Positions 1 through 7,669 of a stretch of 64,000 nt of DNA are shown piece by piece (positions within the stretch are counted from its first letter, which is position 1; every line of letters starts with the position of its first letter). Position numbers and translations under genes: made by a program. The stretch spans positions 124,001-188,000 of the forward strand of contig NZ_JAFBED010000003.1 of the NCBI RefSeq assembly GCF_016908565.1. Reading direction: 5' to 3'. The notes under the pieces were generated by a model. It made no database searches. It had not been told where the DNA came from and saw only the letters and a program-made list of their open reading frames with translations. Origin of the DNA: Sutcliffiella tianshenii. Lineage in GTDB: Bacteria > Bacillota > Bacilli > Bacillales > Bacillaceae_I.

Positions 1-127
1 GGGTCGACTTTCCGGTGCCGGATGGTCCGACAATACTGAGGATCTCCCCCTTTGTCATCGTAAAACTGACAGATTCAAAAACATAAGACTTTTTAAAAGC
101 CTTTTTCATATCGTGAATGGCTATCAT
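1..127 (-). CDS. ABC transporter ATP-binding protein (5' part, runs off left edge)
   Basis: Only the first 42 codons are inside the window. They read into a typical ABC nucleotide-binding domain with a Walker A motif (GPSGTGKST) at about residues 34-42. The ATG start has a ribosome binding site (AGGAAGTGA) at good spacing. The gene lies 6 nt downstream of a permease gene on the same strand and is the last visible member of a four-gene importer operon (binding protein, two permeases, ATPase). It would power uptake at the inner face of the membrane. By context it is the YnjD-like component of a YnjBCD-type system; the substrate is unknown. Confidence 0.85.
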   Translation of the reverse strand, partial: MIAIHDMKKAFKKSYVFESVSFTMTKGEILSIVGPSGTGKST

Positions 128-133
128 GAAATA

Positions 134-934
134 TCACTTCCTGAACGAACGGTTTTTATAGGGATTCATTAAATGGAACATAACTTCAAACAAGATGATC
201 ACCAATATCGGAAGAAAGGCAAACAAGAGCGAAAAGCTTGCAATCACCGAGGTATCGACAGTTTTCAGGTAGGGAAAATAAAGCAGTGCCAGTGTCAGCA
301 CATTCCCCCCTCCGATGATGGAGGTAAGGGCGAATTGACCTAGTGAAATTACAAATATGAGAAATACCGCACTTCGGAAGCTTGAGGTCATCTGTGGAAG
401 GTACACCGAATAGAACGCGTACAGCTTGTTCCCGCCAAGCGTCACTACCTGGTTCTCCCAACCCTCGCCAAGGCGTTCAAATCCTGCACGGAAAATCTTG
501 ATTGAATAAGGGACGGTCGGGATCAGGTGAATCAAAATCACACCAAGTATCGTGTCACTTAACCCGACGCGGATCATCGCAATATGAATCCCCATTACAA
601 CAGCTAGACTCGGGATGAGTATCGGGAGGATCAACAGGGTTTCGAGCCACGCTTTGCCTTTAAAAGTATGAAAAGCGAGCTTTCTCGCTGCTGGAAGGGC
701 GATGACAAAGTTCAGGAGAATGACACTGATCCCGATAGCAAGGCTTGTAAGCACCGCTCGGATCAGTTGCGGCTCTCCCATAAGTACAGACCAGCCCCTC
801 AGGCTTAAACCGGGAGGCAGCACCTCACCCCATCTCCAGTTGTAGGCAAAGCTATTTAATAGAAGTAATAGGACCGGTGTGAGAAAGAATAGCCCCCACA
901 CGAAATGCCAAGTTCTTTTCATAGAATCATCCAT
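134..934 (-). CDS. ABC transporter permease, second membrane subunit (YnjC C-half-like)
   Basis: A 266-residue integral membrane protein with about six hydrophobic segments and a binding-protein-dependent permease signature: the region around residues 165-185 (VVTLGGNKL) corresponds to the EAA loop that docks the ATPase. Its start lies 3 nt past the stop of the preceding permease gene, implying translational coupling; an in-frame ATG four codons downstream is possible but no better placed. With its neighbour it would form a heterodimeric channel. In E. coli YnjC the two halves are fused in one protein; here they are separate genes. Confidence 0.85.
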   Translation of the reverse strand: MDDSMKRTWHFVWGLFFLTPVLLLLLNSFAYNWRWGEVLPPGLSLRGWSVLMGEPQLIRAVLTSLAIGISVILLNFVIALPAARKLAFHTFKGKAWLETLLILPILIPSLAVVMGIHIAMIRVGLSDTILGVILIHLIPTVPYSIKIFRAGFERLGEGWENQVVTLGGNKLYAFYSVYLPQMTSSFRSAVFLIFVISLGQFALTSIIGGGNVLTLALLYFPYLKTVDTSVIASFSLLFAFLPILVIILFEVMFHLMNPYKNRSFRK

Positions 935-937
935 TTT

Positions 938-1801
938 CTAGTTATTTCCCCTCATCATCTGATAGCGTTTCTTATTCATCGAGGAGGAGGCAGCTGCCGT
1001 GATGAACAGAATGAGGACGGTTATGCAGATCATGAAAGCGAAGGATAATGGCCGCTTGCTCCAATCTCCCTGGAAGAACCATTCGTATGCAACGACCGAT
1101 ACCATCTGAGGGTAGGTCGTGCCGAGCAGGTAAGGCAACTCGAATGCTGCGATGACAAAGGCAAAAACAATGATGCCCGCCTCGACGATTACAGGATAGA
1201 CCCATGGCCACTCCACCGTCTTGAACACATTCCACCTGCTTCCCCCAAGGGTCCTTACCACCTGAGGCAGCTCCTTCGGCAAATTCATATACACCGGCAG
1301 CAGGAGCAGGACCACAAATGGAACCTCCTTTGATATATACGTAAGGATGATGCCCATTCCATGTTCATCCTGAATGATCAGCGGAAAGGAAGACGCCGTC
1401 TCAATGACACCTAATCTATAAAATATCGAAGAGAGCCAACCTGTCTGTGAGAACAAGAGGATCATCATGTATCCCCAGACAAAGTGGGGGAAAAGCATCG
1501 GAAGCCATAGCAGGCTCCGAGACCTTCCACTCAAAAGCCTATGGTGCAGCAGTTTTGTCACGCCCAAGCCAATCACAAGGGAGCAAAGGGTGGACACTCC
1601 TGCTATAGATAGACTGTATACAATTGAATCCCGGAAGCGATCCTCTTCGAAAAGGGTCGAATAATGTTCCCACGTCCAACCTGTGCTGCAGGCCACACTT
1701 TCACAAAAGGAAAGAAAGAGCGCATAGAGGACGACAAAGCTGATCAGGATGAGAGCAGGCAGAAATGCCAGAAAGTGTTTAGTCTGTCTTGACCACTTCA
1801 T
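938..1801 (-). CDS. ABC transporter permease, first membrane subunit (YnjC N-half-like)
   Basis: A 287-residue integral membrane protein with about six transmembrane helices and an EAA-like loop (VVRTLGGSRW) near residue 185. The start overlaps the 3' end of the substrate-binding-protein gene by 23 nt, and the next permease starts 3 nt after its stop, so the four genes form one tight operon. It would form the membrane channel together with the second permease. Family membership (spermidine/iron/thiamine-type permeases, YnjC group) is clear; the transported substrate is not. Confidence 0.85.
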   Translation of the reverse strand: MKWSRQTKHFLAFLPALILISFVVLYALFLSFCESVACSTGWTWEHYSTLFEEDRFRDSIVYSLSIAGVSTLCSLVIGLGVTKLLHHRLLSGRSRSLLWLPMLFPHFVWGYMMILLFSQTGWLSSIFYRLGVIETASSFPLIIQDEHGMGIILTYISKEVPFVVLLLLPVYMNLPKELPQVVRTLGGSRWNVFKTVEWPWVYPVIVEAGIIVFAFVIAAFELPYLLGTTYPQMVSVVAYEWFFQGDWSKRPLSFAFMICITVLILFITAAASSSMNKKRYQMMRGNN

Positions 1802-3011
1802 TGATCCAATGCTCCTTTATCCAGTTCACATACTTCGCATCCACTTCCGGCAGGTTCTTTTCGGCAAGCTCCTCAGGCGGCAGCACAGAAGCTCCTCTAT
1901 CCATTGACTCCATCTTAGCCTTATCTTCTTCCGATAGCTTCCCAGGATCTAATGCAATATTTTCTCCCCAGTAGGTGGAATCATATTTCATCAGCTGTGC
2001 CTCTGGGGATAGAAGATAGTTAATGGACGCCATCGCCCCCGCTTTGTTTGGACTATTGAATGGCACTGCGAGGAAATGTGTATTGCCAATCGAACCGGAA
2101 TCCATGATGAATGATTTCGTGCTCTTCGGGAAGTTGCCGTTTTTTATCAGACTCTCTGCCCGTGCTTCGTTATACCCGAAGGTCATCCACACTTCCCCCT
2201 GGTTATATAAGCGATCAAGCTCTGTCAGGTCTGAAGGATAGGTTTTCCCTTCTCTCCATAGATAAGGCTTGATGTCCCTGAGGTAGCTCCAAAGATTCTC
2301 CTCCCCACTTTCTAGCAAATCTTCATTGAAGCCGGATTCCAGTAATTCGTCCGGACTTGCCACTTCTTCATATAAAAGATGTCTCAAAAATGCATTCCCA
2401 GTAAAATCTGCAGCTTCGGGATACGTAAACCGCCCTGGATTCTCCTTGACCCAAGCTTTCAATTCGCCGAAGGATTTGGGAGGGTCAGCTATCTTCTCTT
2501 CATCATAAAAGTACACAAACTGCACCTTGCCCCATGGAGCTTCCAGGCCTTCCACTTCCGTCCCGAAGTCATATTGGATATCCAAGCTTTCGGATTCTAC
2601 ATACTTCTGGACATTCGGCAGCTTCTCTGTGAAAGGTCCGACCAAAAGCTCATTGTCCTTGGCATTTTTGAAGTTCTCGCCGTTGATCCAGATGACATCA
2701 ATTGTCCCCTTCTCTTTGCCGGCCTTCTTTTCATTGAACAGCTTTTGCAGGATCTCGTTTGTGTCCATCGGAACCCGCTCAAGCGTAATATCATGCTCCT
2801 CCTTCAAGCGCGGGGCGACAAATTCATCCATATAGCGGTTGATCCCGTCATCCCCTCCCCACATATACATGCGGACGGTCGTCCCTTTTGCGGACTCTTC
2901 TATTTCACTCCAATCCTTCTGCAGCAGCTCTTCCGCACTCTCGGAGCTTTCAGACTGGCATGCTGAAAGGGATAGTACAATAATCACTATCAAGGCAAGC
3001 TTCTTTATCAT
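1779..3011 (-). CDS. ABC transporter substrate-binding lipoprotein, YnjB-like
   Basis: A 410-residue lipoprotein: a short hydrophobic signal ends in the lipobox LSAC, so the mature protein would be tethered outside the membrane. The body matches the YnjB group of type 2 binding proteins, with a strand followed by MWGGDDGINRY and the motif VIWINGENF. The ATG chosen lies 14 codons inside a longer reading frame because it directly precedes the signal peptide and has a ribosome binding site (AAGGGGAG). First gene of the importer operon; it overlaps the next gene by 23 nt. The ligand is unknown; distant relatives bind thiamine, polyamines or metals, and none can be chosen here. Confidence 0.85.
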   Translation of the reverse strand: MIKKLALIVIIVLSLSACQSESSESAEELLQKDWSEIEESAKGTTVRMYMWGGDDGINRYMDEFVAPRLKEEHDITLERVPMDTNEILQKLFNEKKAGKEKGTIDVIWINGENFKNAKDNELLVGPFTEKLPNVQKYVESESLDIQYDFGTEVEGLEAPWGKVQFVYFYDEEKIADPPKSFGELKAWVKENPGRFTYPEAADFTGNAFLRHLLYEEVASPDELLESGFNEDLLESGEENLWSYLRDIKPYLWREGKTYPSDLTELDRLYNQGEVWMTFGYNEARAESLIKNGNFPKSTKSFIMDSGSIGNTHFLAVPFNSPNKAGAMASINYLLSPEAQLMKYDSTYWGENIALDPGKLSEEDKAKMESMDRGASVLPPEELAEKNLPEVDAKYVNWIKEHWINEVVKTD

Positions 3012-3122
3012 GGGTTTCTCCCCTTCACTATTTGTATCAGATACACCTATCATACTATTAATGGTTGTCAGGTAAGAACTTTAATGTTCTTTTGGATGTG
3101 TAAGTAAAAGATTGTAACCAAT

Positions 3123-3152
3123 AAAAAAACTCGTCAACCTGTCTTGACGAGT
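3123..3152 (-). terminator. Rho-independent terminator
   Basis: A 9-bp stem (ACTCGTCAA / TTGACGAGT) with a 6-nt loop, followed on the minus strand by seven T. It lies 17 nt past the stop of the VOC gene that ends at 3169 and separates the VOC genes from the importer operon. Confidence 0.85.
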
Positions 3153-3168
3153 CTTTCCATATTTATAT

Positions 3169-3537
3169 TCAATCCTGGCACACCATCATCATATTCCCAT
3201 CCAAATCCCTGAACACAAAGAAATGGCCGTGCTCTATCTTCGTAACAAGATTAACGCCGTTTTCATTCATAAATTGGTAGGATGCATGAATATCTTCCGT
3301 ACCAAATTGAATGACCGGGACATTTAATGTCGGTAGCTCTCCGTTTTCATCGCGCCACTTTGGCATCGTATCAAGGATCATCCCTGTACCTTCCATCTCC
3401 GCAATGAACAGGTGGCCGAATTGGATTTCCCCATCCTCGATCCCGAGCATTGCCTTATACCATTCCTTCGCTTTCTCGATATCCCTCACCGGAATGAAGA
3501 TTGTTTTGATCTTGTTTTTGACTGGACTTTTAATCAT
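3169..3537 (-). CDS. VOC (glyoxalase/bleomycin resistance) family protein
   Basis: A 122-residue single-domain VOC-superfamily protein. The N-terminal strand IKTIFIPVRDIEKAKEWY and the C-terminal DLDGNMMMV are the usual family hallmarks. Such proteins bind a divalent metal in a paired beta-alpha-beta-beta-beta fold and act as dioxygenases, isomerases, thiol transferases or binding proteins; sequence alone does not tell which. Strong ribosome binding site (AAAGGAGGT). It follows another VOC gene by 21 nt on the same strand, so the two are probably cotranscribed and may be paralogues. Confidence 0.85.
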   Translation of the reverse strand: MIKSPVKNKIKTIFIPVRDIEKAKEWYKAMLGIEDGEIQFGHLFIAEMEGTGMILDTMPKWRDENGELPTLNVPVIQFGTEDIHASYQFMNENGVNLVTKIEHGHFFVFRDLDGNMMMVCQD

Positions 3538-3558
3538 GTTCCATACCTCCTTTACTAG

Positions 3559-3933
3559 TTACCCTGTACAGATCATTATGGTGTTGCCATCCGGATCTTT
3601 GACTGTAAAAAACGCAAAATCTTCAAAAGTAGTGATCTCGCTGCTGATTTGCAGGTTCTTTTCCCTTGCAAAAGTATAAGCCTTCTCGATGTCCTCTGTG
3701 TGGAAATTGAACAATGGGTGATCACTTTGCGCTTGCTTCTTGATTTTCCCTTTTGGCCCTGCATCAAGTGTCAAACCTGTATGATGGTTGATATCCATGT
3801 TATACACGGGCTCCTCGACCTTGTCCATGCTATAGGGCTGTCCCAGCAGTTCGGAGTACCACCTAACTGATTCTTTTAGATTGCTGACATGAACAAAGAT
3901 TGTATTGATCTGATTTTTAATTGGACTCTCCAT
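3559..3933 (-). CDS. VOC family protein
   Basis: A 124-residue VOC-superfamily protein whose first 15 residues closely resemble those of its downstream neighbour (a KNQINTIFVHV-type start versus KNKIKTIFIPV), suggesting a tandem duplication. The C-terminal motif DPDGNTIMIC carries the usual PDGN turn. First gene of a two-gene unit ended by the terminator at 3123-3152. It may be a cytosolic detoxification or resistance-type enzyme; the substrate is unknown. Confidence 0.85.
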   Translation of the reverse strand: MESPIKNQINTIFVHVSNLKESVRWYSELLGQPYSMDKVEEPVYNMDINHHTGLTLDAGPKGKIKKQAQSDHPLFNFHTEDIEKAYTFAREKNLQISSEITTFEDFAFFTVKDPDGNTIMICTG

Positions 3934-4057
3934 TTTCCCTCTCCTCCAACTCTTCGTCTTCTATGCACCCTAGTTAGTACCAATTATTTCAAAATGAAGA
4001 TCTAAACACAATCTCTTTTTTGAAAAATTAAAAAACTTAAACTTACTTATTTCTATC

Positions 4058-4093
4058 AAAAATAGCCAACCAGAGGTTATACCCCCGGTTGGC
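4058..4093 (-). terminator. Probable rho-independent terminator
   Basis: A 7-bp stem GCCAACC / GGTTGGC with a 15-nt loop and a short T-rich tail on the minus strand, ten bases past the stop of the small lipoprotein gene. It would end the DUF2975-XRE-lipoprotein operon. Confidence 0.65.
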
Positions 4094-4102
4094 GTTAGCT
4101 TC

Positions 4103-4540
4103 TTATGATTCTTCTTCCAGACCAGTGACTGCCAAATTGTTTGGGGCATCACCGGTCAATTTCAACTGATACCTCTTCCCCTTCTTTAGCGTTAAAGGGA
4201 ATTTCTCACCGATCACTACTCTTTTTCTGTTATTCAACACATCAATCAGTGCAAGTTCAAAAAATACTTCTTGCTCAAAATTAAGATTTGATTCTTCCAG
4301 AATAAAAGCAAGCGATTCCCCTTTCCTCAATCGGGGGCCATCTTCCGCTTTCATTGTTTGCTGTGAACCAAAAAGTGTATCAGTATGATAATAGCGCAGC
4401 TCTAAGCTGTAAATTTCGTATTCGGTACTGTTTTTGACTTCTATCAGTACGGTATCTTTGGCAGTTTCCATGGATTTCTCCTGACTGCTGCAGGCTGCAA
4501 GGAATAAGAAAATCATTACCACAAGAAGTAATCTCTTCAT
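4103..4540 (-). CDS. Small hypothetical lipoprotein
   Basis: A 145-residue protein with a lipoprotein signal: MKRLLLVVMIFLFL followed by the lipobox LAAC at residues 14-17. The mature part is predicted mostly beta-strand and ends in an acidic tail. I do not recognise the family. Its ATG overlaps the TGA of the XRE regulator gene (ATGA), so it is translationally coupled and is the last gene of a three-gene operon with the regulator and a DUF2975 membrane protein. That suggests a shared envelope-linked role, but nothing in the sequence defines it. Confidence 0.75.
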   Translation of the reverse strand: MKRLLLVVMIFLFLAACSSQEKSMETAKDTVLIEVKNSTEYEIYSLELRYYHTDTLFGSQQTMKAEDGPRLRKGESLAFILEESNLNFEQEVFFELALIDVLNNRKRVVIGEKFPLTLKKGKRYQLKLTGDAPNNLAVTGLEEES

Positions 4541-4746
4541 TCTTCGTCCCGATACTCCAGGATATCCCCGGGCTGACAGTCAAGTGCCTTACATATTGCC
4601 TCCAAGGTAGAAAAGCGGATAGCCTTTGCCTTGCCGTTCTTCAGGATGGAAAGGTTGGCCATGGTGATGCCTACCTTTTCAGTGAGTTCGGTGACACTCA
4701 TTTTCCGTTTTGCCAGCATAACGTCAATGTTGATTATAATAGCCAT
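4537..4746 (-). CDS. XRE-family helix-turn-helix regulator (YozG-like)
   Basis: A 69-residue protein made almost entirely of one Cro/C1-type HTH domain (MSVTELTEKVGITMANLSIL as helices 2-3). Similar small regulators are typically encoded right after DUF2975 membrane proteins, as in B. subtilis yoaS-yozG, and that arrangement is present here with a 9-nt gap. Ribosome binding site TGAGGTGATA. It probably represses its own operon; candidate operator dyads lie at 5283-5299 and 5304-5321 upstream of the first gene. Confidence 0.85.
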   Translation of the reverse strand: MAIIINIDVMLAKRKMSVTELTEKVGITMANLSILKNGKAKAIRFSTLEAICKALDCQPGDILEYRDEE

Positions 4747-4755
4747 ATTATCACC

Positions 4756-5232
4756 TCAGACCGTAAGATCATTTTCAGATTTTATATCGATTGCATCTTT
4801 CAAAAGCTTTTGAAGAACAGCGGCAAAAACGGCAATGACAAAGCTTGCAAATATAAGGCCCATGCCCATGACGATGAGACCCGGTGCATCATCGATCTCC
4901 GCCACGATATAAAAGAGCGGAAGGAATAGCACGTAAATGCTACTGATTGCGATGGCACAGTATTTGATATTTTTCAGTGCATTCACCGATAGTTCCGAGA
5001 AAGCTATATTCTTGTCAATATAGCTTAAAAGTTTAAACGCCTGAACCAATGCTGCAAAATACGCGAGCGCAGAGGCATACACACCAATGAGAATAAGGTA
5101 ATTCACATAAGGAGCCTCAACAAACTCCGCTACCCCTTTCGCTATTTTCGGTACCGCAAATATACACAAAGCAAGTACCGGTGCTCCAATCAGGAACAAA
5201 GCTATTTTCAGAAAAATTGTTTCTCTTTTCAT
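4756..5232 (-). CDS. DUF2975 family membrane protein (YoaS-like)
   Basis: A 158-residue protein with four predicted transmembrane helices (about residues 8-28, 45-68, 90-112 and 120-145) and the DUF2975 signature LLSYIDKNIAFSELSV between helices 2 and 3. Its function is unknown; members are nearly always paired with a small XRE repressor, which is the next gene here. AT-rich promoter region with two short inverted repeats. A second, unpaired DUF2975 gene lies at 60589-61056 with the same FKLLxYIxKNxAFSELS core. Confidence 0.88.
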   Translation of the reverse strand: MKRETIFLKIALFLIGAPVLALCIFAVPKIAKGVAEFVEAPYVNYLILIGVYASALAYFAALVQAFKLLSYIDKNIAFSELSVNALKNIKYCAIAISSIYVLFLPLFYIVAEIDDAPGLIVMGMGLIFASFVIAVFAAVLQKLLKDAIDIKSENDLTV

Positions 5233-5282
5233 TAATTACACCTCTTCTAAATGTTTTTTGTATTTTTATTATAGATTTATAT

Positions 5283-5299
5283 TTATTGTTTATCAATAA
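5283..5299 (-). promoter_or_regulatory. Candidate XRE operator TTATTG-N5-CAATAA
   Basis: A perfect 6-bp inverted repeat with a 5-nt spacer in the leader/promoter region of the DUF2975-XRE operon. A near-copy with the same spacing (TTATTG-N5-CGATAA) lies upstream of the lone DUF2975 gene at 60526-60542. That two DUF2975 genes share it supports an operator role; no binding data are available. Confidence 0.45.
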
Positions 5300-5303
5300 A
5301 AAG

Positions 5304-5321
5304 TTATCTTATAACAGATAA
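5304..5321 (-). promoter_or_regulatory. Second inverted repeat TTATCT-N6-AGATAA
   Basis: A perfect 6-bp dyad with a 6-nt spacer, 5 bp beyond the TTATTG dyad in the same promoter region. It may be a second site for the XRE regulator or part of the promoter; it lies in very AT-rich sequence, so chance is possible. Confidence 0.3.
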
Positions 5322-5439
5322 ATATTATTGATTAATGAATATCATGTACTTATATTTATATTTTTTTCAAAAAAAGTGATCCAACTTTTGATCCGGGGCG
5401 TTAGGTAGTTGAAACCAAATCATAAAGGAGTGTTTGTAG

Positions 5440-6813
5440 ATGAAGAAAAATGTGAACTGGAAAAAAGCAATGATTGCAGTACCATTAAGTGTCGGGTTAT
5501 TACTGCCAGCATATGGAGTAGCGAATGCAGAGGATCACGGATCGCATGGTGACCATATGACTTCCGTATCGACACCAGCATCAGATCTTCGGGCTTCCCT
5601 GGATGCATTACTTTCAGAGCATGCATTCCTGGCAGTAGTCGCGATGCAAAAAGGGATTGACGGAGCAGAGGACTTCGAACAGGCAGCAGGTGCATTGAAC
5701 GAAAATACGGACGACCTGTCAGCAGCAGTAGCTTCCGTATACGGTGAGGAAGGCGGCGCCGCATTCAAAGAAATCTGGAGCAGCCATATCGGCTATTTCG
5801 TCGACTATGTAACAGCAACCGCGGAAGACAATGAAGAAGGAAGACAGCAGGCACTTGCCGAGCTTGATGAATATACAGTGGAACAGGCAGCGTTCCTCGA
5901 CACAGCAACTGAAAGCCGCTTAAAAGCTGCAGAGTTAGAAGCAGGATTGAAAATGCACGTGGAACAGCTTGTCTGGGCATTTGATAACTACGTAGCTGGA
6001 GATTTTGAAAAAACATATGAGAACCTGAGACATTCGATCGAGCATATGTATTCTCCTGGTAAGGGATTATCTTGGGCAATCACTGATCAGTTCCCTGAAA
6101 AATTCGAGAACACAAGTGTCGATACACCGGCAGCAGACTTACGCTCTGACTTGAACCACCTATTCTCCGAGCATGCTGCACTGGCAATCCTTGCGATGCA
6201 AAAAGGAATTGACGGCGCCGGCGACTTTGATGCCTCAGCAGCAGCGTTAGGCGGAAATACGACTGACCTTTCTGCAGCGGTAGCATCTGTCTACGGTGAA
6301 GAAGGCGGAGCGCAATTCGAAGAGATCTGGAGCAGCCATATCGGTTATTTCGTTGACTATGTGGTAGCAACAGCTGAAGAAAACGAAGAAGGTAAAGAAA
6401 TGGCATTGGCCGAGCTGGAAGAGTATAAAGTGGAACAGGCAGCATTCCTTGAAACAGCTACAGAAGGAAGACTGAAAGCAGAAGACCTTGAAGCCGGACT
6501 GCAGATGCATATCGATGAGTTACTGAAGGCATTCAACAGCTATAACGAAGGTGACTATGAAACTGCCTATAACACCATCCGTGAAGCTTATGCGCACATG
6601 TTCGATGTTGGCGAGATGATGGCAGGTGCTATTGTGGACCAGCATCCTGAGAAATTCGCTGAAGAAAAACCATCCGACATGCCGAATGCCGGTATGGGTG
6701 GAGCAGCAACAACTGGTATGAATCCTGCTATCATGTGGAGCATTGCAGGAGTGATCTCTGCTATAGTAGCCATGGCCGTGATCGCTAGAAGAAAGCTTGG
6801 TAACCAACAATAA
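5440..6813 (+). CDS. Secreted, duplicated helical-domain protein with C-terminal wall-sorting-like signal
   Basis: A 457-residue exported protein. Residues 1-30 form a signal peptide ending ANA, followed by a His/Asp-rich stretch (DHGSHGDHM). Two tandem copies of a roughly 180-residue domain follow (about 43-224 and 225-409), highly similar to each other, both containing AMQKGIDGA, DLSAAVASVYGEEGGA and EIWSSHIGYFVDYV; both look all-helical. The tail has MPNAGMGG, a 22-residue hydrophobic segment and the basic end RRKLGNQQ, the layout of a sortase sorting signal. Similar proteins are often labelled 'copper amine oxidase' in Bacillus databases, but I see no such catalytic domain. A class F sortase gene follows directly, so this is its likely substrate. 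Ribosome binding site AAAGGAGTG. Confidence 0.85.
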   Translation: MKKNVNWKKAMIAVPLSVGLLLPAYGVANAEDHGSHGDHMTSVSTPASDLRASLDALLSEHAFLAVVAMQKGIDGAEDFEQAAGALNENTDDLSAAVASVYGEEGGAAFKEIWSSHIGYFVDYVTATAEDNEEGRQQALAELDEYTVEQAAFLDTATESRLKAAELEAGLKMHVEQLVWAFDNYVAGDFEKTYENLRHSIEHMYSPGKGLSWAITDQFPEKFENTSVDTPAADLRSDLNHLFSEHAALAILAMQKGIDGAGDFDASAAALGGNTTDLSAAVASVYGEEGGAQFEEIWSSHIGYFVDYVVATAEENEEGKEMALAELEEYKVEQAAFLETATEGRLKAEDLEAGLQMHIDELLKAFNSYNEGDYETAYNTIREAYAHMFDVGEMMAGAIVDQHPEKFAEEKPSDMPNAGMGGAATTGMNPAIMWSIAGVISAIVAMAVIARRKLGNQQ

Positions 6814-6827
6814 TAGATTGATAGCTG

Positions 6828-6849
6828 AGAGAGGGTCCTCCCTCTCTTT
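6828..6849 (+). terminator. Hairpin between helical protein gene and sortase gene
   Basis: An 8-bp stem AGAGAGGG / CCCTCTCT with a 4-nt loop and a short, interrupted T tract. It lies 15 nt past the stop and 28 nt before the sortase start, so it may partly terminate and set a higher level of the surface protein than of the sortase. Confidence 0.6.
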
Positions 6850-6876
6850 CTATTATCCAAAAAGGAGTCGCTACCC

Positions 6877-7533
6877 ATGAAGCACCTTATCATCGTATCC
6901 ACCATGATGCTGCTTTTTGCAGGATGCTCATCTGCTAACGATACTGCGAACAACGCTAATCAAAAAGATACCCAGAAAACCGAAGCTGCCACCACAGAAG
7001 CGGCATCCCCGGAAAAAGAAAAAACAGCCATCCCCAACCGCACTCCCTCCACCAATGAGAACGGGAAAGTAGTCAAAGAAGAACGGACCACCATAGAACC
7101 ACATCAAATCGTCATCCCTAGAATCGGGGTCGACGCAACGGTAGAACAAGTCGGCGTCATCGAAAACGGCCAAATGGGCGTACCTGAATCTTTTGAGACC
7201 GTCGGCTGGTACAGCGAAGGCCCAATGCCAGGCGAGCGAGGCAACACTGTCATCTCCGGACATGTTGATAGCAGAAATGGTCCGGCTGTGTTCTTTGAGC
7301 TAAAGAATCTGGAGCCAGGGGATGAGATTCAAGTATATAACAAAGAAGGAGATTCCCTTACTTATGTAGTTGATCGGATTGAGACCTATGGAGAAGGCGA
7401 AGCGCCGGTTGATGCGATATTTGATTATTCGTTTCAGAGTAATTTAAACCTCATTACATGTACCGGTACATTTGACCGGAGTGTGCGGGAGTATTCGGAT
7501 CGGTTGGTTGTTTATAGTAGTTTGAAGAAGTGA
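6877..7533 (+). CDS. Class F sortase
   Basis: A 218-residue sortase. The N-terminus has a lipoprotein-type signal with lipobox FAGC at residues 14-17, then a low-complexity Thr/Ala/Glu linker to about residue 65. The catalytic domain has the His in ISGHVDS, the Cys in LITCTGTFD and the Arg in REYSDRLVVY, the full sortase triad; the short beta-barrel matches class F. It would act on the outer face of the membrane as a transpeptidase that joins a sorted protein to the cell wall. The gene just upstream encodes an exported protein with a sorting-like tail, the probable client. Ribosome binding site AAAGGAG. Confidence 0.88.
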   Translation: MKHLIIVSTMMLLFAGCSSANDTANNANQKDTQKTEAATTEAASPEKEKTAIPNRTPSTNENGKVVKEERTTIEPHQIVIPRIGVDATVEQVGVIENGQMGVPESFETVGWYSEGPMPGERGNTVISGHVDSRNGPAVFFELKNLEPGDEIQVYNKEGDSLTYVVDRIETYGEGEAPVDAIFDYSFQSNLNLITCTGTFDRSVREYSDRLVVYSSLKK

Positions 7534-7536
7534 GAG

Positions 7537-7571
7537 AAGCCGCTTTCCCTGATGGGGAGGCGGCTTTTTTT
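7537..7571 (+). terminator. Rho-independent terminator after the sortase gene
   Basis: GC-rich 12-bp stem (AGCCGC-TTTCCC / GGGGAG-GCGGCT, with one G-T pair) with a TGAT loop and seven T. Confidence 0.9.
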
Positions 7572-7669
7572 ATAACTCTACTACCGTCTGTTACTTTTAT
7601 ATAATAAAGGAAATGACGAATCTAATAGAGAATTATTATTGTGCAGGAATATATTAAAGGGGATAAAGT

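Noticed and set aside
2379..2966. 195-codon plus-strand frame opposite the YnjB-like gene
   Set aside because: Antisense shadow of a clear lipoprotein gene with no SD or family resemblance.
3970..4152. 60-codon frame on the minus strand past the small lipoprotein gene
   Set aside because: It has no ribosome binding site and overlaps the lipoprotein gene's 3' end and terminator.
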